From Aquarana catesbeiana (taxonomy: Eukaryota > Chordata > Amphibia > Anura > Ranidae), in contig NC_133332.1 of assembly GCF_042186555.1 (NCBI RefSeq), forward strand, positions 128,400,375 to 128,464,374: a stretch of DNA of 64,000 nt, in the 5' to 3' direction. The translations under genes and the position numbers were made by a program. Within the stretch, counting starts at the first letter, position 1, and each line of letters starts with the position of its first letter. Positions 1-11,096 of this stretch are shown here, piece after piece. Below the pieces are notes generated by a model. That model was given only the letters and a program-made list of their open reading frames with translations, was not told where the DNA came from and did no database searches.

Positions 1-87
1 TTATCTGTTAATATCATAATACCTTTATGAACCAATTTTTTTGTCATCTATACACTCATATGTTATTATTACAATTTGGCATACATA

Positions 88-1139
88 TGTAGCAACAACT
101 CTCAGTGGAGCTGCTGGTTTAAGCGGGCTTGTTATCTTCACTCTCGTTACTTCTCTTTCACCGGCACCTTGTCTAGGGTTCCGTTGAGTTTACCTCTGGA
201 CGATATAAGCACCAAGCACTTAAGTAGGTTTTCCAATGCTTTAATAGAATAAACCAGGGAAGTAGCAGGAAAGAGATAGCAGGAAAGCTGCAGGGAAGTT
301 CAAATACCTTTCTGTTGTATTTCTTCAGAAATATTCTTTGTGATTGAACACTTGCAATCAAATGGTCCCCCTTTTTGTAGGATTCAATCTTTGCCCGTCT
401 GGATAGACATCTCTCCCTTGCCTAGCAGCCAGCACATAGCATGAAAAGTCTCTGCCACAGACTTATCTGGAATAAAACCCGTACGATCCTCTGCCACAGG
501 ATGTATTGGTTTGTGGTGAAAGTCAGATACAGTACTTGAACCTTTAAGCCAACCCGGCAGTACTATACTGTAGGATTATTTCGGAATGCGTCCTCCAACC
601 GAGTCACCAGGCCCCTCTCCAGACCAGCACTCTACATGATCCTTCCATGATGGGTCCTCCCCTGGGATCTTCTCGGTTGTCCAGCTTCTTTACTCAGGAA
701 AGACAGCTCAGGGCCATTTCTCTGCTGCTGTGGTAGGCCCCAGACAGGCTTCTGGGCCCACCCACATGCCGCAGCGACGTGGGCCTCCAGAATGGAGGAC
801 CACGAGGTGGTATTCCTAGTGCATACCTGTCAGCCAGGAGGGCCAGCAGGTGGCTGAAAACGAACCCTAAAACATGGCGTCTGTCCCATAAATACCCTCT
901 CCCAGAATGCAACTCGGAGGACCACCTCCATCGAGTTATCTGCGGGACAGAGGAGCACTCATTCGCTTTAACACGTTGCTTTTCCAACACCTGCCGATGG
1001 TGACAATGACACCCACCGGCACAATGCGGAACTGCATGCAACGTCAGCCAAGCTGGAACAGAGGCAAATCTAACTTCCTATAATAAGCGACCCACTAAAT
1101 TTACCTATTAGCGGTAGATAAAAATCTACCAGCGCTACA
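88..1139 (-). mobile_element. solo LTR of an LTR retrotransposon (reverse strand)
   Basis: Read on the reverse strand the segment begins TGTAGCGCTGG and ends GTTGCTACA, the TG...CA ends of an LTR. Flanking 4-mers are cata (84-87) and tata (1140-1143), a one-mismatch target duplication. A TATA-like box (GGTATTTATGGG, reverse) lies near 885-897. The first 60 bases share TGTAGC and GGTAAATTTAG with the LTR at 15278-16703, so I take both as members of related families. No internal region or second LTR is present. Short ORFs inside (for example 694-1041) have no recognisable content. The class (Ty3-like) is inference. Confidence 0.5.
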
Positions 1140-1671
1140 TATACCATAGGCTTACCAATTTGTTATCTGTCCTAAGTGCCATATGTTATATTTATTGATG
1201 GTATTTTAGAGTATATATGTGACCTATTATCGACTATGTTATTCTATTCAATTTTTACTATATTATGTACTGTATGCCTCTAATACTTAATAAATGATGT
1301 ATACATTTATTGGTTCATATCATTATATGTAGCAGTTTGCATCATATAAAGTACCAACTTCTCTCCTTATTCTAATTATCAGGGATGGAGGTAAATCATA
1401 GTTATTGCCTCATATAAAGTCCCAAACCCTATTTCTTTTTCAAACTTTGTATGGTAACATTTTATTTGCCCTAGAGAGTTTCTCATGGTACATTTGTCTA
1501 CTTATCTTAATGGTAATGGATACACTGAAAAAGTATAGGACCCTCAAGGCGCTGCCTACCCTGATAATACTTAATCAGAAAAAGATGTATAAATAAGGAA
1601 TATATACACTCAAAATATATATATAGAGGGAGAGGAGAAACGGATGGGAGCTTACGGTATGCATAAGACAG
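1140..1671. other. AT-rich stretch, nothing recognised
   Basis: AT-rich sequence without a convincing ORF, RNA gene or repeat boundary. A short TA run lies at 1613-1625. Confidence 0.4.
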
Positions 1672-3008
1672 AAACTCAAAAATAAAAACCTGTTGTAGCT
1701 CAACTAACCTGAAAGTAACACATGTCTATGACTTCACTTACCATACAACCGTGATTACAAAAAAATGTTTATTGATACCAAAAAGTAGGAAAAACGACAT
1801 GAAAAAAACATCATACATACATACCATAAGAGCTATAAATTCATGTGGTCTATCTCAGGAAAAGTGGTATTAGCCACCAAATTGCAATAATCAAAGAGGA
1901 ATGATATGGAAAAAAAATGTGTATCCCTGGGCTTATGTAGTCTATTGAAGATAAAATGACCTTATAAAGGCTAGGTTGGACTGTTGATAAGAAAATGGGG
2001 GTTGAGTAAAGGGTCACTCCATACTGTGGAAACAAGGATAATTGATCATTGAACCGCCCGGTCCATGCTGAGAAATTGTAGATGAAACATCACTGTTTGT
2101 AATGATGAAACAATTGAGGAAGTAGCTGGGTGGGGGTAGGGTAACAGTGGTCCAGAGGAGGTATGCAGAAAAAGGGATTACGTTGCTGTATGAAATACCA
2201 ATACGATGGTGAATTGATCACTCGAAGCATGAATTAATGACAAAATCTTCCATAACCTCCCTCTCACTGTACCTAATAGACCCCTGTGAAAACTTGTTCC
2301 AGCTCCCCATATCAGATGAGATTAAACAATTGAAGTTGTAAACAAGGACAAGTCCATTCAAAGCAATGATCATTATACTTATCAGTTCCTGTGAATCCAT
2401 GGATTCATTGTCCCAGAGTGTATTCCTTCCATTTCATTGGAAATGCTAACCACACCACATATGATGAAAATGAGATAAGGTCAAGTAAATGTCATCTAGA
2501 GATGGGCCCTGTTAGCCTGATCAGTTTTGCCGATCCCTGCCGGCTGCAACAGAGGCTTGTGCACCCAGCTATTTCCTCAATTGTTTCATCAGTAGTGATG
2601 TTTCATCTACAATTTCTCATGCATGTACTGGGAGGTTCAATGATCAATAATCCTTGTTTCCACAGTATGGAGTGACTTAACCCTTTGCTCAACCCCCATT
2701 TTCTTATCAACAGTCCAACCTAGCCTTTATAAGGTAATTTATATCTTCAATAGACAACATAAGCCTGGGTAGTATTCCTCTTTAATTATTGCAATTTGAT
2801 GGATAATAACACTTTTCCTGAGACGGACCACATGTTTTTATAGCTCTCATGCTATGTATGTATGATATTTTTATCATGTCGTTTTTCCTACTTTTTGGTG
2901 TCAATAAACATTTTTTTTTTTAAATCACGGTTGTATGGTGAGTTTAGTCATAGACATGTCACTTTTGGGTTGGTTGAGCTACAACAGGTTTTTTTTTCTT
3001 TTTGAGTT
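1672..3008. mobile_element. large foldback element with about 450-bp inverted arms
   Basis: The left arm (about 1672-2131) is the imperfect reverse complement of the right arm (about 2562-3008). Matching landmarks are CTGTTGTAGCTCAAC near 1690 with GTTGAGCTACAACAG near 2975, CAGTCCAACCTAGCC near 2710 with its complement near 1970, and CAATTGAGGAAGTAGCTGGG near 2110 with its complement near 2565. The 430-bp centre (2132-2561) is unique here and has no coding signal. No clear target duplication was found. Class unknown: a foldback or inverted-dimer element. Confidence 0.75.
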
Positions 3009-3629
3009 TATCTTACTGGTAAATTTGATACTGCTTCTGCATTTAGGGAGAAATATTCTTCTGGTAGCTTCAGAATTTTATCAGTGGTGTATTTGCATAT
3101 ATGGAGTCACTTGTTTTGATGTCAGGTCTATGTTTCTAGGTGGAGGATTAAGAAAGAAAAGCCAATTGCAACTGACCTAGTGTCCGAACATAGAGATATG
3201 AGATTTTTAGATTACAAAATAAAGGTTAGTATTAGTGGTAGGGGTTAAGGCATGGTGCAAGCCACATAAAGAGTTCTGGGAATAAGAGTAAAACTTGCTG
3301 TTTTTGCAAAATTTCCTATTTCTCCTAACTGTCCAACAAGTCACACATTAGAGTTTTGTGATTGATATCTACAGTGGGGGTTGAGGCATCAACTAATGAA
3401 GAGTTCAGAAAATGTGTTACCTATTAGGTCACATTTGAATCCCCTGCTACAAACAGGGAACATTTCCAGTGTGTTCTTATTGACGAGTCAGGTCTTTAAG
3501 CATGAAATAACAGGCATCTGCTTTTAGGATAAAACCTTTTTCCAAATCATATATAAATTACATCTTTTTGAAAACAAAGAACACTGAACTAATCTACAGT
3601 TCATATTTGAGTATGAATTAAAAAACAGT
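3009..3629. other. no gene seen
   Basis: Nothing recognised. The reverse strand might hold the decayed 3' end of the L1 that starts at 3630, but the translation is too broken to claim. Confidence 0.35.
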
Positions 3630-3636
3630 AATTCGC

Positions 3637-5811
3637 TTAATTGACTATGGTTGCTGTTTGCCATAATGCCTGGGAAAGAAGTTTTGATAAATCTGGTTTC
3701 CTAAAATTAAATAATATCTGCCTCACAAGATTTATAACAGTAAGGATATTCTGTAAGTCTCTAAGATGACTAGGCTTAGGGGAAATGGGTAGGGTGTGGA
3801 ATATGTACAGGATCTGAGGGAGGCATAACATCTTAAAAAGAGACCATGTGCCCAGACCAGAAAAATTCTAACTTAGCTAAATACTTGGTCTCATTTGATA
3901 TCTTGTCTATTTAAAGTAAGGCAATTTGCATATGCTAGATTTGCAGGGTCTGCTGTCAGGAGAAGTATGGGATGTTTGAGTTTGTCCATGTATAAGGGAG
4001 AGAGGATTGTAGCTTGGTTCTGAGGGAGGGGTGTAAGTTTAGGGGCAGGATAAGTGACTTGGAAAAGATAACCTTGTAATAGGAAATAACCCTACAAGTG
4101 GAAAGAACACTGTGTGGAGCGGTCAAAGAAGTGGTTGGGTCAGTGAGACAAAGGATTACATCATATTAAAAAAGTCTGATAGTGTGGGTTCTGTTGTGGA
4201 ACTTAAGACCATTTATTTTAAGGTGGGATTGCATAGATTTTGCCAGGGGTTCCATGAGGAGATTGAATATGGAAAGCGAGAGGGGACATCCTTGTCTTGT
4301 CCCATTAGTTATAGGGAATGGTCGTGAGAGGGTGCTAGAAGCGTATACTTGAGCACATGGGGCAGAGTATAAGGCCAGGATGGCAGAGAGGATTGGGCCA
4401 GAGAAGCCAAATTTTTTAAGTGTTTGAGTCATATCATTTTGTTCCAATACTGTGTCCGGGCTCATTTTGGGTTTCTAATAGTTTAATTTCCTTTAACAGG
4501 TCCTTTAATTTCTGAGTCCTGTCTCTTCATCCAAGAGCTTAACTGTAAGGGCACTTTCATGCTGAGGCAGTGGGGGTGGTAGCGGTAATGTGCTGCTAGT
4601 TTTAGTGGTGCTTTTCCACTGTTTAAGTGGCGCTTTTCTACCGCTAGCGGTGATCTTTGCCATTGCTAGCGGTGCACTTTTAACCCCCCTGAAGGGGTTA
4701 AAAGAGGTTGAAAGCGCCCCTGCTGAAGTGCTTTGCAGGCGCTTTTGTTAACTTTAACGCAGGGCGGTTTAGAAGCGGTGTATACACCGCTCCCGTACCG
4801 CCCCAAAGATGCTGCTTGCAGGACTTTTTTTCTCGTCCTGCAAGCGCACTGCTCCAGTATTAAAGCACTCGGGCTTTCACACTGGAGTGACAGGAGAGGC
4901 GCTTTGCAGGAGCTATTTTTAGCACTAAAACTCCTCTAAAGCGCCTCAGTGTGAAAGTGGCCTTAAAGCATGCCTCTGATGTAGGCCTTATAGGCACACC
5001 ATAAGACAAAGGGATCAGAAACAGATTAAGTTTGTGCGCAAAAAATTCAGTCAAATGTTTAGCAATATATTTACTATTATCAGGTGCCTGGAGGATGTGG
5101 GGGTTCGCACACCAAATATATGACAAATTAGACAAGTTTTCCTCCTTCACAACAATAGATACAGGAGCGTGGTCAGACAACAAGATAGTGTGTATGGAGG
5201 AGAAAGACACAGATTGCAATAAAGTTCTATCTACAAAGATCAATTCGTAAATAGATATTGTGCCTGAGTGAATGAAAAGTATAGTCACGTTCATTTGCGT
5301 GCTGACACTTCCAGGTGTCGTATAGGTCATAAGGATGGTGTAGATTGTTTAGCCTTGGAGGGGATATCTAGTTGGTGGTAAGCCGTAAGGTTAAAGTCTC
5401 TGCATATCACTAAAGCACCTGGTGGGGATCTTGCAAAACATTTTCTGTAGGAAGCGAGTTTGGTGGCTATTAGGCGTGTACAAGTTAGCTATTGTGTACA
5501 GTTTGTTGTTCAGTTCACAGATGACAATCAGGTATCTGCCCTCTGGGTCTGTATGGAGCTCCTGGAGGTTAAAAGCTTCTGAGTTCTTAATAGCTATAAG
5601 GACTCCTCTTTGCTTTGAAGGTGCTGAGGCCATACAAATGTGTGGAAAGCGCTTGTGGTGTAGGTTTGGGGTATAATCAATGTGGAAATGGGTCTCATGA
5701 ATGAACAGGATGTCACCTTTCAGCTTAAGGGCCTATTTCCATAAGGATGACCTTTTTGCTGGGTGATTTAACCCATTGATATTAAACAATATAACATGGA
5801 TAACCATTGTC
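3637..5811 (-). pseudogene. L1 ORF2 (endonuclease plus reverse transcriptase), broken
   Basis: ORF2 of L1 nicks target DNA with an APE-like endonuclease and copies its RNA by target-primed reverse transcription. On the reverse strand from about 5811 the text begins with NINGLNHPAKRSSLW, the usual endonuclease opening, followed by HETHF near 5690, a block with LYTIANLYTPNS (5391-5633), and SDHAPVS (about 5150), the conserved SDH of the nuclease. After a MITE insertion the RT core resumes with NGTRQGCPLSLSIF at 4166-4465; the catalytic YADD region near 4150 is corrupted by a stop. RT thumb-like text (LPQILYIFHTLPIS) ends at 3637. Several frames are needed to follow it, so no product is possible. 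Family identity is confident; exact ends are approximate. Confidence 0.8.
4549..4962. mobile_element. MITE with GGCCACTTTCACACTGAGGC-type inverted ends
   Basis: Left end GGGCACTTTCATGCTGAGGC and right end GCCTCAGTGTGAAAGTGGCC are inverted repeats with three mismatches. Flanking trinucleotides are TAA (4546-4548) and TTA (4963-4965), near-identical and of the TWA type used by PIF/Harbinger elements. It sits inside L1 ORF2. No ORF. A related internal piece recurs at 60120-60280, and a related but distinct element lies at 62116-62566. Confidence 0.7.
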
Positions 5812-5985
5812 ACTAGTTGGGTAAATGATTAGAAAGTACCTCATACTCCTGTGGCAAGTCCAGGGAAGCAGACGTTCAGGTGACGAAGACCTCCGTAAGG
5901 AAGAGCCTGCATTTGGTAGGTGGATAGCGAGCAAAGCATAGAACAGGATGTAGTCATGGAAGTAGAACTGGACATTGAACATTAA

Positions 5986-6252
5986 GGCCGGGTTCACACT
6001 GTAACCCGCTGTGGATCGCACAGGAGTGCTGTGTGTCCCTGTTCCACATTTCAGGGACAAATCAGGGCCAATTCTATGCCTGAATTTGGACCTGAAATGG
6101 AGCCAAAGATGCACAGCGTTTCTGTGCAGAGCGCTCCGCAGCCACAACAGAGATATGTGAGCTGGCTCCATAGGGAGCCAGTCACATTCTCCTGCTATGC
6201 GAATTGGATGTGGGGAAACCCGCATCTAGTTTGCATATGTGTGAACCCAGGT
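5986..6252. mobile_element. MITE with GGCYGGGTTCACAC inverted ends
   Basis: Left end GGCCGGGTTCACACT and right end GTGTGAACCCAG are inverted. The interior has the same plan as the element at 14687-14954: a block near an aattcgcat motif and a gctccatagggagccagtcac motif. It separates ORF1 from ORF2 of the reverse-strand L1. A left TTA or TAA trinucleotide is present; the right flank has drifted. Confidence 0.65.
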
Positions 6253-6589
6253 GGAGTCAGAAAAAAAAGATAGAAATCAACAGGAAAAAAACATGAGAAC
6301 CAGTAAATGGTAACATTATAAAAAGGGAGATTCCAACGAGAATCCATTGGTAGTAGAACTGCACAATACAGCGAGGGCTCAGTTTGCGGGTTAAAAGCTC
6401 CAAAGTGTCTTGGCAACTAAGTTGCTGAAGAATGGTCCATTCCGGGTGTGAAGTTGGGGGGGAGAGGATTGGGATGGAGGTTCCTGCTCAGGGATTATAT
6501 CCCAGGAATCGAGTAGCTTCAATCCTTCATCAAGGAAAGACATCACTGAGGATGTGCCATCTTTTGTAATGGTTAGCTTGGTGGGATAG

Positions 6590-7427
6590 CCCCAGCGATG
6601 CTATGGTTTCAGGGGACCTTAGTGATTGGTAATAGACCTTTACGTTTTTGCATGGTACATTGGGACAAGTCTGCGAAAATTTGAATGAATGCATATTTGT
6701 CTGGCGGGTGTGAATTTTTGTGAAATGCCAGCATAAATTCATCCTTGATGTGGTAGAAATGCACTCGCATTAGTACGTCCCTAGGAACATTATCAGCTAG
6801 GAAAGAAGGTTTAGGTAGGCAATGAATTCTATCTATCAGTAGTGGAAGAGAGAAAGTCTTTCATAAGTTCACAGGCATACTGTCGCAGTTGAGCAGGTGT
6901 GATAGACTCAAGGATACCATGCGTCAATAAGGGAGTCATAAGATGTGGCACATTCCCCCCATTTTTTGCTCCACATGATCTATCCTTCCTCCTAATAGTC
7001 CTATTTCAGTTTTAAAGTTCTGAATGCAGGACATCATGTCTGTGTGAAGGGAGCTGTGGAGGGAGACCAGCATGTTCTTCATAGTTGTATCGAGGGTGGG
7101 CTGGTTGTTAGTAGGGAAAGAGCTGATAGGGTCTATGAGCTCTCTCGTGTCATCTAAAGTAAGCTGTGTGCTGGCAGCCTCAGCAGGGGAATTTGCATCC
7201 ATCCAAGATCTGGACTTAGCAGGACTGCATGAGGTGGGAGTGGAGATGTTAGATGAGCTCTGCAGGGAGTTAGGCCAAGATTTGGACCCTTGTGAGAAGT
7301 TAGGGGATCCTTTGGAGGCAGTCGGCGAGTGGCCGCTGGTGCCATTTTGGGCCTCCTTGTGCTCTGCCGGCGGGAAGAAATGTGAGAGTTTCTTTGGTTG
7401 TGTGGTATTATGCCATTTGCGGGGCAT
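6590..7427 (-). pseudogene. L1 ORF1 (nucleic-acid-binding chaperone), broken
   Basis: L1 ORF1p is a trimeric RNA-binding protein that coats LINE RNA. The reverse-strand ORF 7427-6936 (163 aa) has a Ser/Thr/Gln-rich N-terminus (MPRKWHNTTQPKK) and then a heptad-like stretch ending FKTEIGLLGGRIDHVEQKM, the expected coiled coil. After the stop at 6936, text between 6800 and 6590 (reverse; includes VLMRVHFYHIKDEFM) fits the C-terminal RRM-like part in another frame. About 350 aa would be the family size; here it takes at least two frames. Confidence 0.7.
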
Positions 7428-7570
7428 GGCAGTGGGTAATGTGGGTGTCTAGAAGGCAGCTGGTAATGGTGAGAGGTCTCTATCTCACCTCAATTGGGGA
7501 GGATTCCTGGTGCTGGAGCAGAGTTTCTGTCTCAGGCCGCCATTCAGCAGTGCGGTAGCCATGCCCCCCA

Positions 7571-8539
7571 TGCTTCTCTAGTTTAAAGGAAGAGTGTGTT
7601 GTATTAAATAAATTATATTGATCAATACTTTATGTTATTATAAACCACAGTAAATTAGTGTTTGTATGTATGTGGTTTGCATTGTTTACCTCCCTTTCAG
7701 GAAAAAATGTTCCTCGGGTGTCAGCTGTACATGGCAAATCAATGAAAACATCTTTAGATAAAACGAGTTTTCCCACTTTGTAAGAAAAAAGTGGAACAAA
7801 TCTTCATATTAATTATGACTTTGTTTTTTTTTTTTTTTTTTTTTTTAATTTTCAGAATAAAATGCTTCTTCAATCTATATAGCTTGGAAATTTGCAAGAA
7901 TTTGCTATTTCATTTGATGGATTGGTGCATTGCTCTCTTTCATGTACTGAGAAAATTATTAATGAAGGATGTATATCATCAATGAACTAGACGTCAAAAC
8001 ATAACTAAGAAGAGTGACAGATTTGCAAACAGCCTGTATCTCATAATGACATGGAGTTTTAACATATGTCTTGAGCTTCTAAAAGAGTTGCCATCAGATG
8101 TCAAGTTTCAGAGTACTTACTGGCAAGTTAACCTGCATTTAGGTCTTACACATTAATGATTATTCAGGTACTTTCAGTTTTATTATATCTTATGCTTTAA
8201 GCTTTTAATGTTTGACTTTAACTTAACATTTAGGAGTTAAACATTGTAGCCTCTGAGGGCCTAAGTCATAAAATATAGCAACTAAAATGCCCTGAGTGAG
8301 GTTATTTATTTAACTGCATTTTCATATAATTCTTTAATTGAATAAAGATCTAGCTGTAAAATTAAATAATGTTAAAAATTGTTGGTTATTCAATAATATG
8401 CAGTCATAATGGCTCAAAAGACCAACAAAATTCTCTTAACATGTTTTGGGAAATAATAATATTCACACAAAAGTCTAGTTTAACTCCAGGATAATGAAAT
8501 TGCTCTTGTTTGGGTTTCTGTGTTGTCTTTGTGCCTCAA
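7571..8539. other. AT-rich stretch with a poly(T) tract, nothing recognised
   Basis: The only clear landmark is a run of T at about 7805-7848. The 64-residue ORF over it is a poly-Phe artefact. No repeat ends or coding signal recognised. Confidence 0.4.
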
Positions 8540-9045
8540 AGTTAAAGCAGACCATTCAGTAATTTTTTTCAACTTTCTATCTATTAAATCCTCTCCCCTT
8601 GGTGTTTTAACTTTGGATACTAAAACATTTTTTCTGCCAGTAAATACCTTATATAGCCCACTTCCTGTTTATTGTCTGGTAAAAAAACAAGACTTATGAC
8701 ATCATGCACAGCTCTATCTCTAACTCTTGTGAGAGTTTGCCAGGAAGGGAAGGGGGTGAGTCATAAGAGGGCCAATGAGAGCTGCAGGGCTGCAGAGCTG
8801 AAGGTGTGCCTCTGTACATTTGTATAAATCCAGGAAATGAACAGGCAGCAGCTTCAGCTGCCCACGGTTAAATGGACGCAGCCAGACTTAGTGGAGGGAG
8901 ATTTCTGCAGCATATTTGGCAAAGACAGAATCACAGTATATATAAAATAATATGCAAAGTGGTTGGAGGGAAGCTTCAGAATAGCAAAGATGTTTTTAAT
9001 TACAAACTATGTGAGCAGACTGCAGTTCCTCTTTAAGTTCAAAAC
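8540..9045. mobile_element. possible degenerate MITE
   Basis: Left sequence near 8540 (GTTAAAGCAGACCATTC) and right sequence near 9018-9040 (GCAGACTGCAGTTCCTCTTTAAG) look like poorly conserved inverted ends around a 0.5-kb block richer in GC than its surroundings. No target duplication found, so this is a weak call. Confidence 0.3.
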
Positions 9046-9448
9046 CTCTATGGCAATGTCTGCTCTTGAATTAAACACAAACAATGCTATGCTTTCCCTG
9101 AAACACTCTAGGTATAAAAATTATAATGCACAGAGCAGGCTGATTATGAATAATCTGTCCTTTGAATGATAATCTGTTTACTAAACCAATGTAAATTATA
9201 ATAGATTTTGTTATACTTTAAAATGTTTTTGAATGTTTTCAAGTTTACAATGTTTTGTTATGTTATTTTTCCTTAACTGTAATAAAATATTTATTTTACA
9301 AGTTTACAAGTTTCTGAGATACAGTGTTTTTAGAGCATACTGGGCCTTTTAATAGGAATGCAAGCAGTGGGTGCTATCTCTGTTTAAAGGGGTTGTTAAG
9401 GCAGTGCACACAACCACTGCCAGCCCCTCTGCTAAGATTACATAGTAG
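9046..9448. other. no gene seen; target of the LTR element
   Basis: AT-rich sequence. The last 60 bases (from 9387, AAAGGGGTTGTTAAGG) look like part of an older repeat into which the LTR retrotransposon inserted; its continuation would start at 12804. Confidence 0.35.
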
Positions 9449-10145
9449 TGTCAGGAAAGGTTGATACGGTCTGACATTTGGCGTGCAGTACTGTGGTCTA
9501 CCAGCAGGTGTCTCCTGGCAGTCTGGAACTGCCAGGGGAGCCTTCCCCTGTTGGTGGTATTATGTGATCCTTGGGCCGCAGTACTGGCGTCCACCAGCGG
9601 GTGGTTCCTGGCAGTGTGGGGCCGACATCATCTCCTGCAATCAGGCATCATCTGAGTGATTGCAGGAGGTGTGTATAAGTACCCGGCAGACACACTGATG
9701 CCTTGCCTTTGTATCTTTCCTTGTGCCCTGACCCTGAACCTGTGAAGCTCTGTATCTGCATCTGCATCTGCATCTGTACCTGTACCCGTACCTTATCCTG
9801 TCTGTTACCTGAACTCCAGACCCTGAGCCTTGTACCTGTACCCATCCCTTCTGTGATCCATCCATCCTCTCCCTGTCCTGTTTGTCTTCCTTTTCCCCTG
9901 CTGCTGACCTCCCGTTGATGACCCTGGCCTGGCCCTGTTTATGATTCTGGTATTCTCCTTTACTTGTATATATTTGTCTGTTATTATTTGTGGGTTTCTA
10001 TTGGTGGTTGGTTGGTTGCACATTGTAGTATATTGGAGGTGGTTGTATTTATTCACTTATCTTAATAAATCATATATTTTCACCTTACCTGCATTTGTTC
10101 CTCTGCTGCCGTCCAAACAGCTCTGGTCACACCTGATACTTGACA
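9449..10145 (+). repeat. 5' LTR
   Basis: TG...CA ends; TATA-like TGTATAAGTACC near 9671-9682 and an AATAAA-type signal in CTTAATAAATCAT near 10061-10073. The C/T-rich part around 9740-9790 repeats CTGCAT and CTGTACC units and is longer than in the 3' copy. Differences from the 3' LTR are mostly short indels. Confidence 0.85.
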
Positions 10146-10283
10146 GTATACCAAGGCCATTCCTGACCTGAAGTGGCTGCACAGAAGAACCATCCCAGTT
10201 CTGTTTACTTCTGTGAAAATGAATTTGGATGTTATTAGTTATTATGCTCTGCTGGCATCAGAGAGTGGTGAATATCTCCGCCG

Positions 10284-10335
10284 GGTAAGGTGAAAATATA
10301 TGATTTATTAAGATAAGTGAATAAATACAACCACC
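10284..10335. repeat. 52-bp inverted copy of LTR sequence inside the internal region
   Basis: 10284-10335 is, base for base by eye, the reverse complement of LTR bases 10038-10089 (GGTGGTTGTATTTATTCACT at the start). It lies between a short ATG-led reading frame starting at 10219 (MNLDVISYYALLASESG...) and the main ORF, which lacks an upstream ATG. This looks like an insertion that cut the true N-terminus of the coding region off. Confidence 0.85.
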
Positions 10336-10370
10336 TTAAGGAGTGGACTAGTGACCAGTTGTTTGAAATC

Positions 10371-11096
10371 ATGCGTTTAGCTCACTCTCTGGTGGATCAG
10401 GGTTGTTTGCTGTTTAGGGATGTGCAGCCTTTAATTCAAATATGTACAGAGCTGGCCCTGCCCAGTATTCCCAAAGGCTGTGATGAGTTTTCTCAACCTT
10501 TTAATTTTAATCAGGTTGTATCCCTTTCATGGCTTTTGGAACATGATCCCACATACTTTTATGAACACTACTCGGCCTGCTCACAACAAGTGATAACAGA
10601 GTGCGTTGAGTCTGTTCAGTCCCTGGTCAGACAGGCAGTATGTAAACTACAGTTTGTGCAACCATTAATCTTAGCACGGTCTGATATGCTGCAATCAGCC
10701 CCAGCCAAACAAACCACCTCTGCCATCAGACACCAGCCTACCCAAATGTATGTTTCCCCATCAGCCCTGTCAACCTCAGTTGCAGCCCAGTATACACTGC
10801 TCCCAACCAAATACTCCTATCCGGTCTCTGCTCCCTGTACCTATCCTGCATTCAACCCATCTGCCCCTTCCCTGCTGCCTACAAACCCACAAGATCTTCC
10901 CCCAGCTACTGTTACCTCTTCTCTGCCATATCCCAATCCTCCTTTCCAGTCTGCTGCACCCCTTACCTACAGTCCTGCTGTCACCTATAGAGCTTCAGTG
11001 GCTAAGCCAAAGGAAAAAACAAAAGTTTTTCCCAACCAAAATGATCCTGCCATTAACCCAACCTGCCTCCACACCCACCAATCTGTCCCAGCTTGA
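10371..11096 (+). CDS. unrecognised retroelement protein (gag position)
   Basis: Function unknown. It occupies the gag position of the LTR element. From the first in-frame ATG at 10371 it runs 241 codons to a stop at 11096; the same frame is open upstream to about 10317 but without ATG. The first ~90 residues look globular, with LSWLLEHDPTYFYEHYS and a Cys-containing helix-like segment (VESVQSLVRQAVCKL); the rest is Pro/Ser/Tyr-rich. I see no CCHC zinc knuckle, major homology region or protease motif. Near 11040 the likely reading moves to another frame, where the repeat array begins, so the original protein may have been a fusion of both parts separated now by a frameshift. An upstream ATG frame at 10219 may be the lost N-terminus. 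Confidence 0.5.
   Translation: MRLAHSLVDQGCLLFRDVQPLIQICTELALPSIPKGCDEFSQPFNFNQVVSLSWLLEHDPTYFYEHYSACSQQVITECVESVQSLVRQAVCKLQFVQPLILARSDMLQSAPAKQTTSAIRHQPTQMYVSPSALSTSVAAQYTLLPTKYSYPVSAPCTYPAFNPSAPSLLPTNPQDLPPATVTSSLPYPNPPFQSAAPLTYSPAVTYRASVAKPKEKTKVFPNQNDPAINPTCLHTHQSVPA

Larger units (their letters stand above)
3630..7570 (-). mobile_element. decayed Tx1/L1-type LINE, reverse strand
   Basis: Reading on the reverse strand, an ORF1 (7427 to about 6590) is followed by an ORF2 whose endonuclease starts near 5811 and whose RT ends near 3637. The order ORF1-ORF2 and the endonuclease-RT layout are those of L1/Tx1 LINEs. The copy is cut by inverted-repeat elements at 4549-4962 and 5986-6252 and has many stops and frameshifts, so it is old. 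The 3' end with poly(A) was not located. Confidence 0.8.

Noticed and set aside
694..1041. 115-residue reverse ORF with Cys/His-rich start
   Set aside because: It lies inside the solo LTR and overlaps a forward ORF; no domain pattern.
4733..4939. Forward ORF with LTLTQGGLEAV
   Set aside because: Inside the MITE at 4549-4962; only reflects its palindromic, GC-richer interior.
10317..10370. Start of the LTR-element ORF at 10317
   Set aside because: The codon is GTG and the sequence there is the inverted LTR copy; the first in-frame ATG is 10371.
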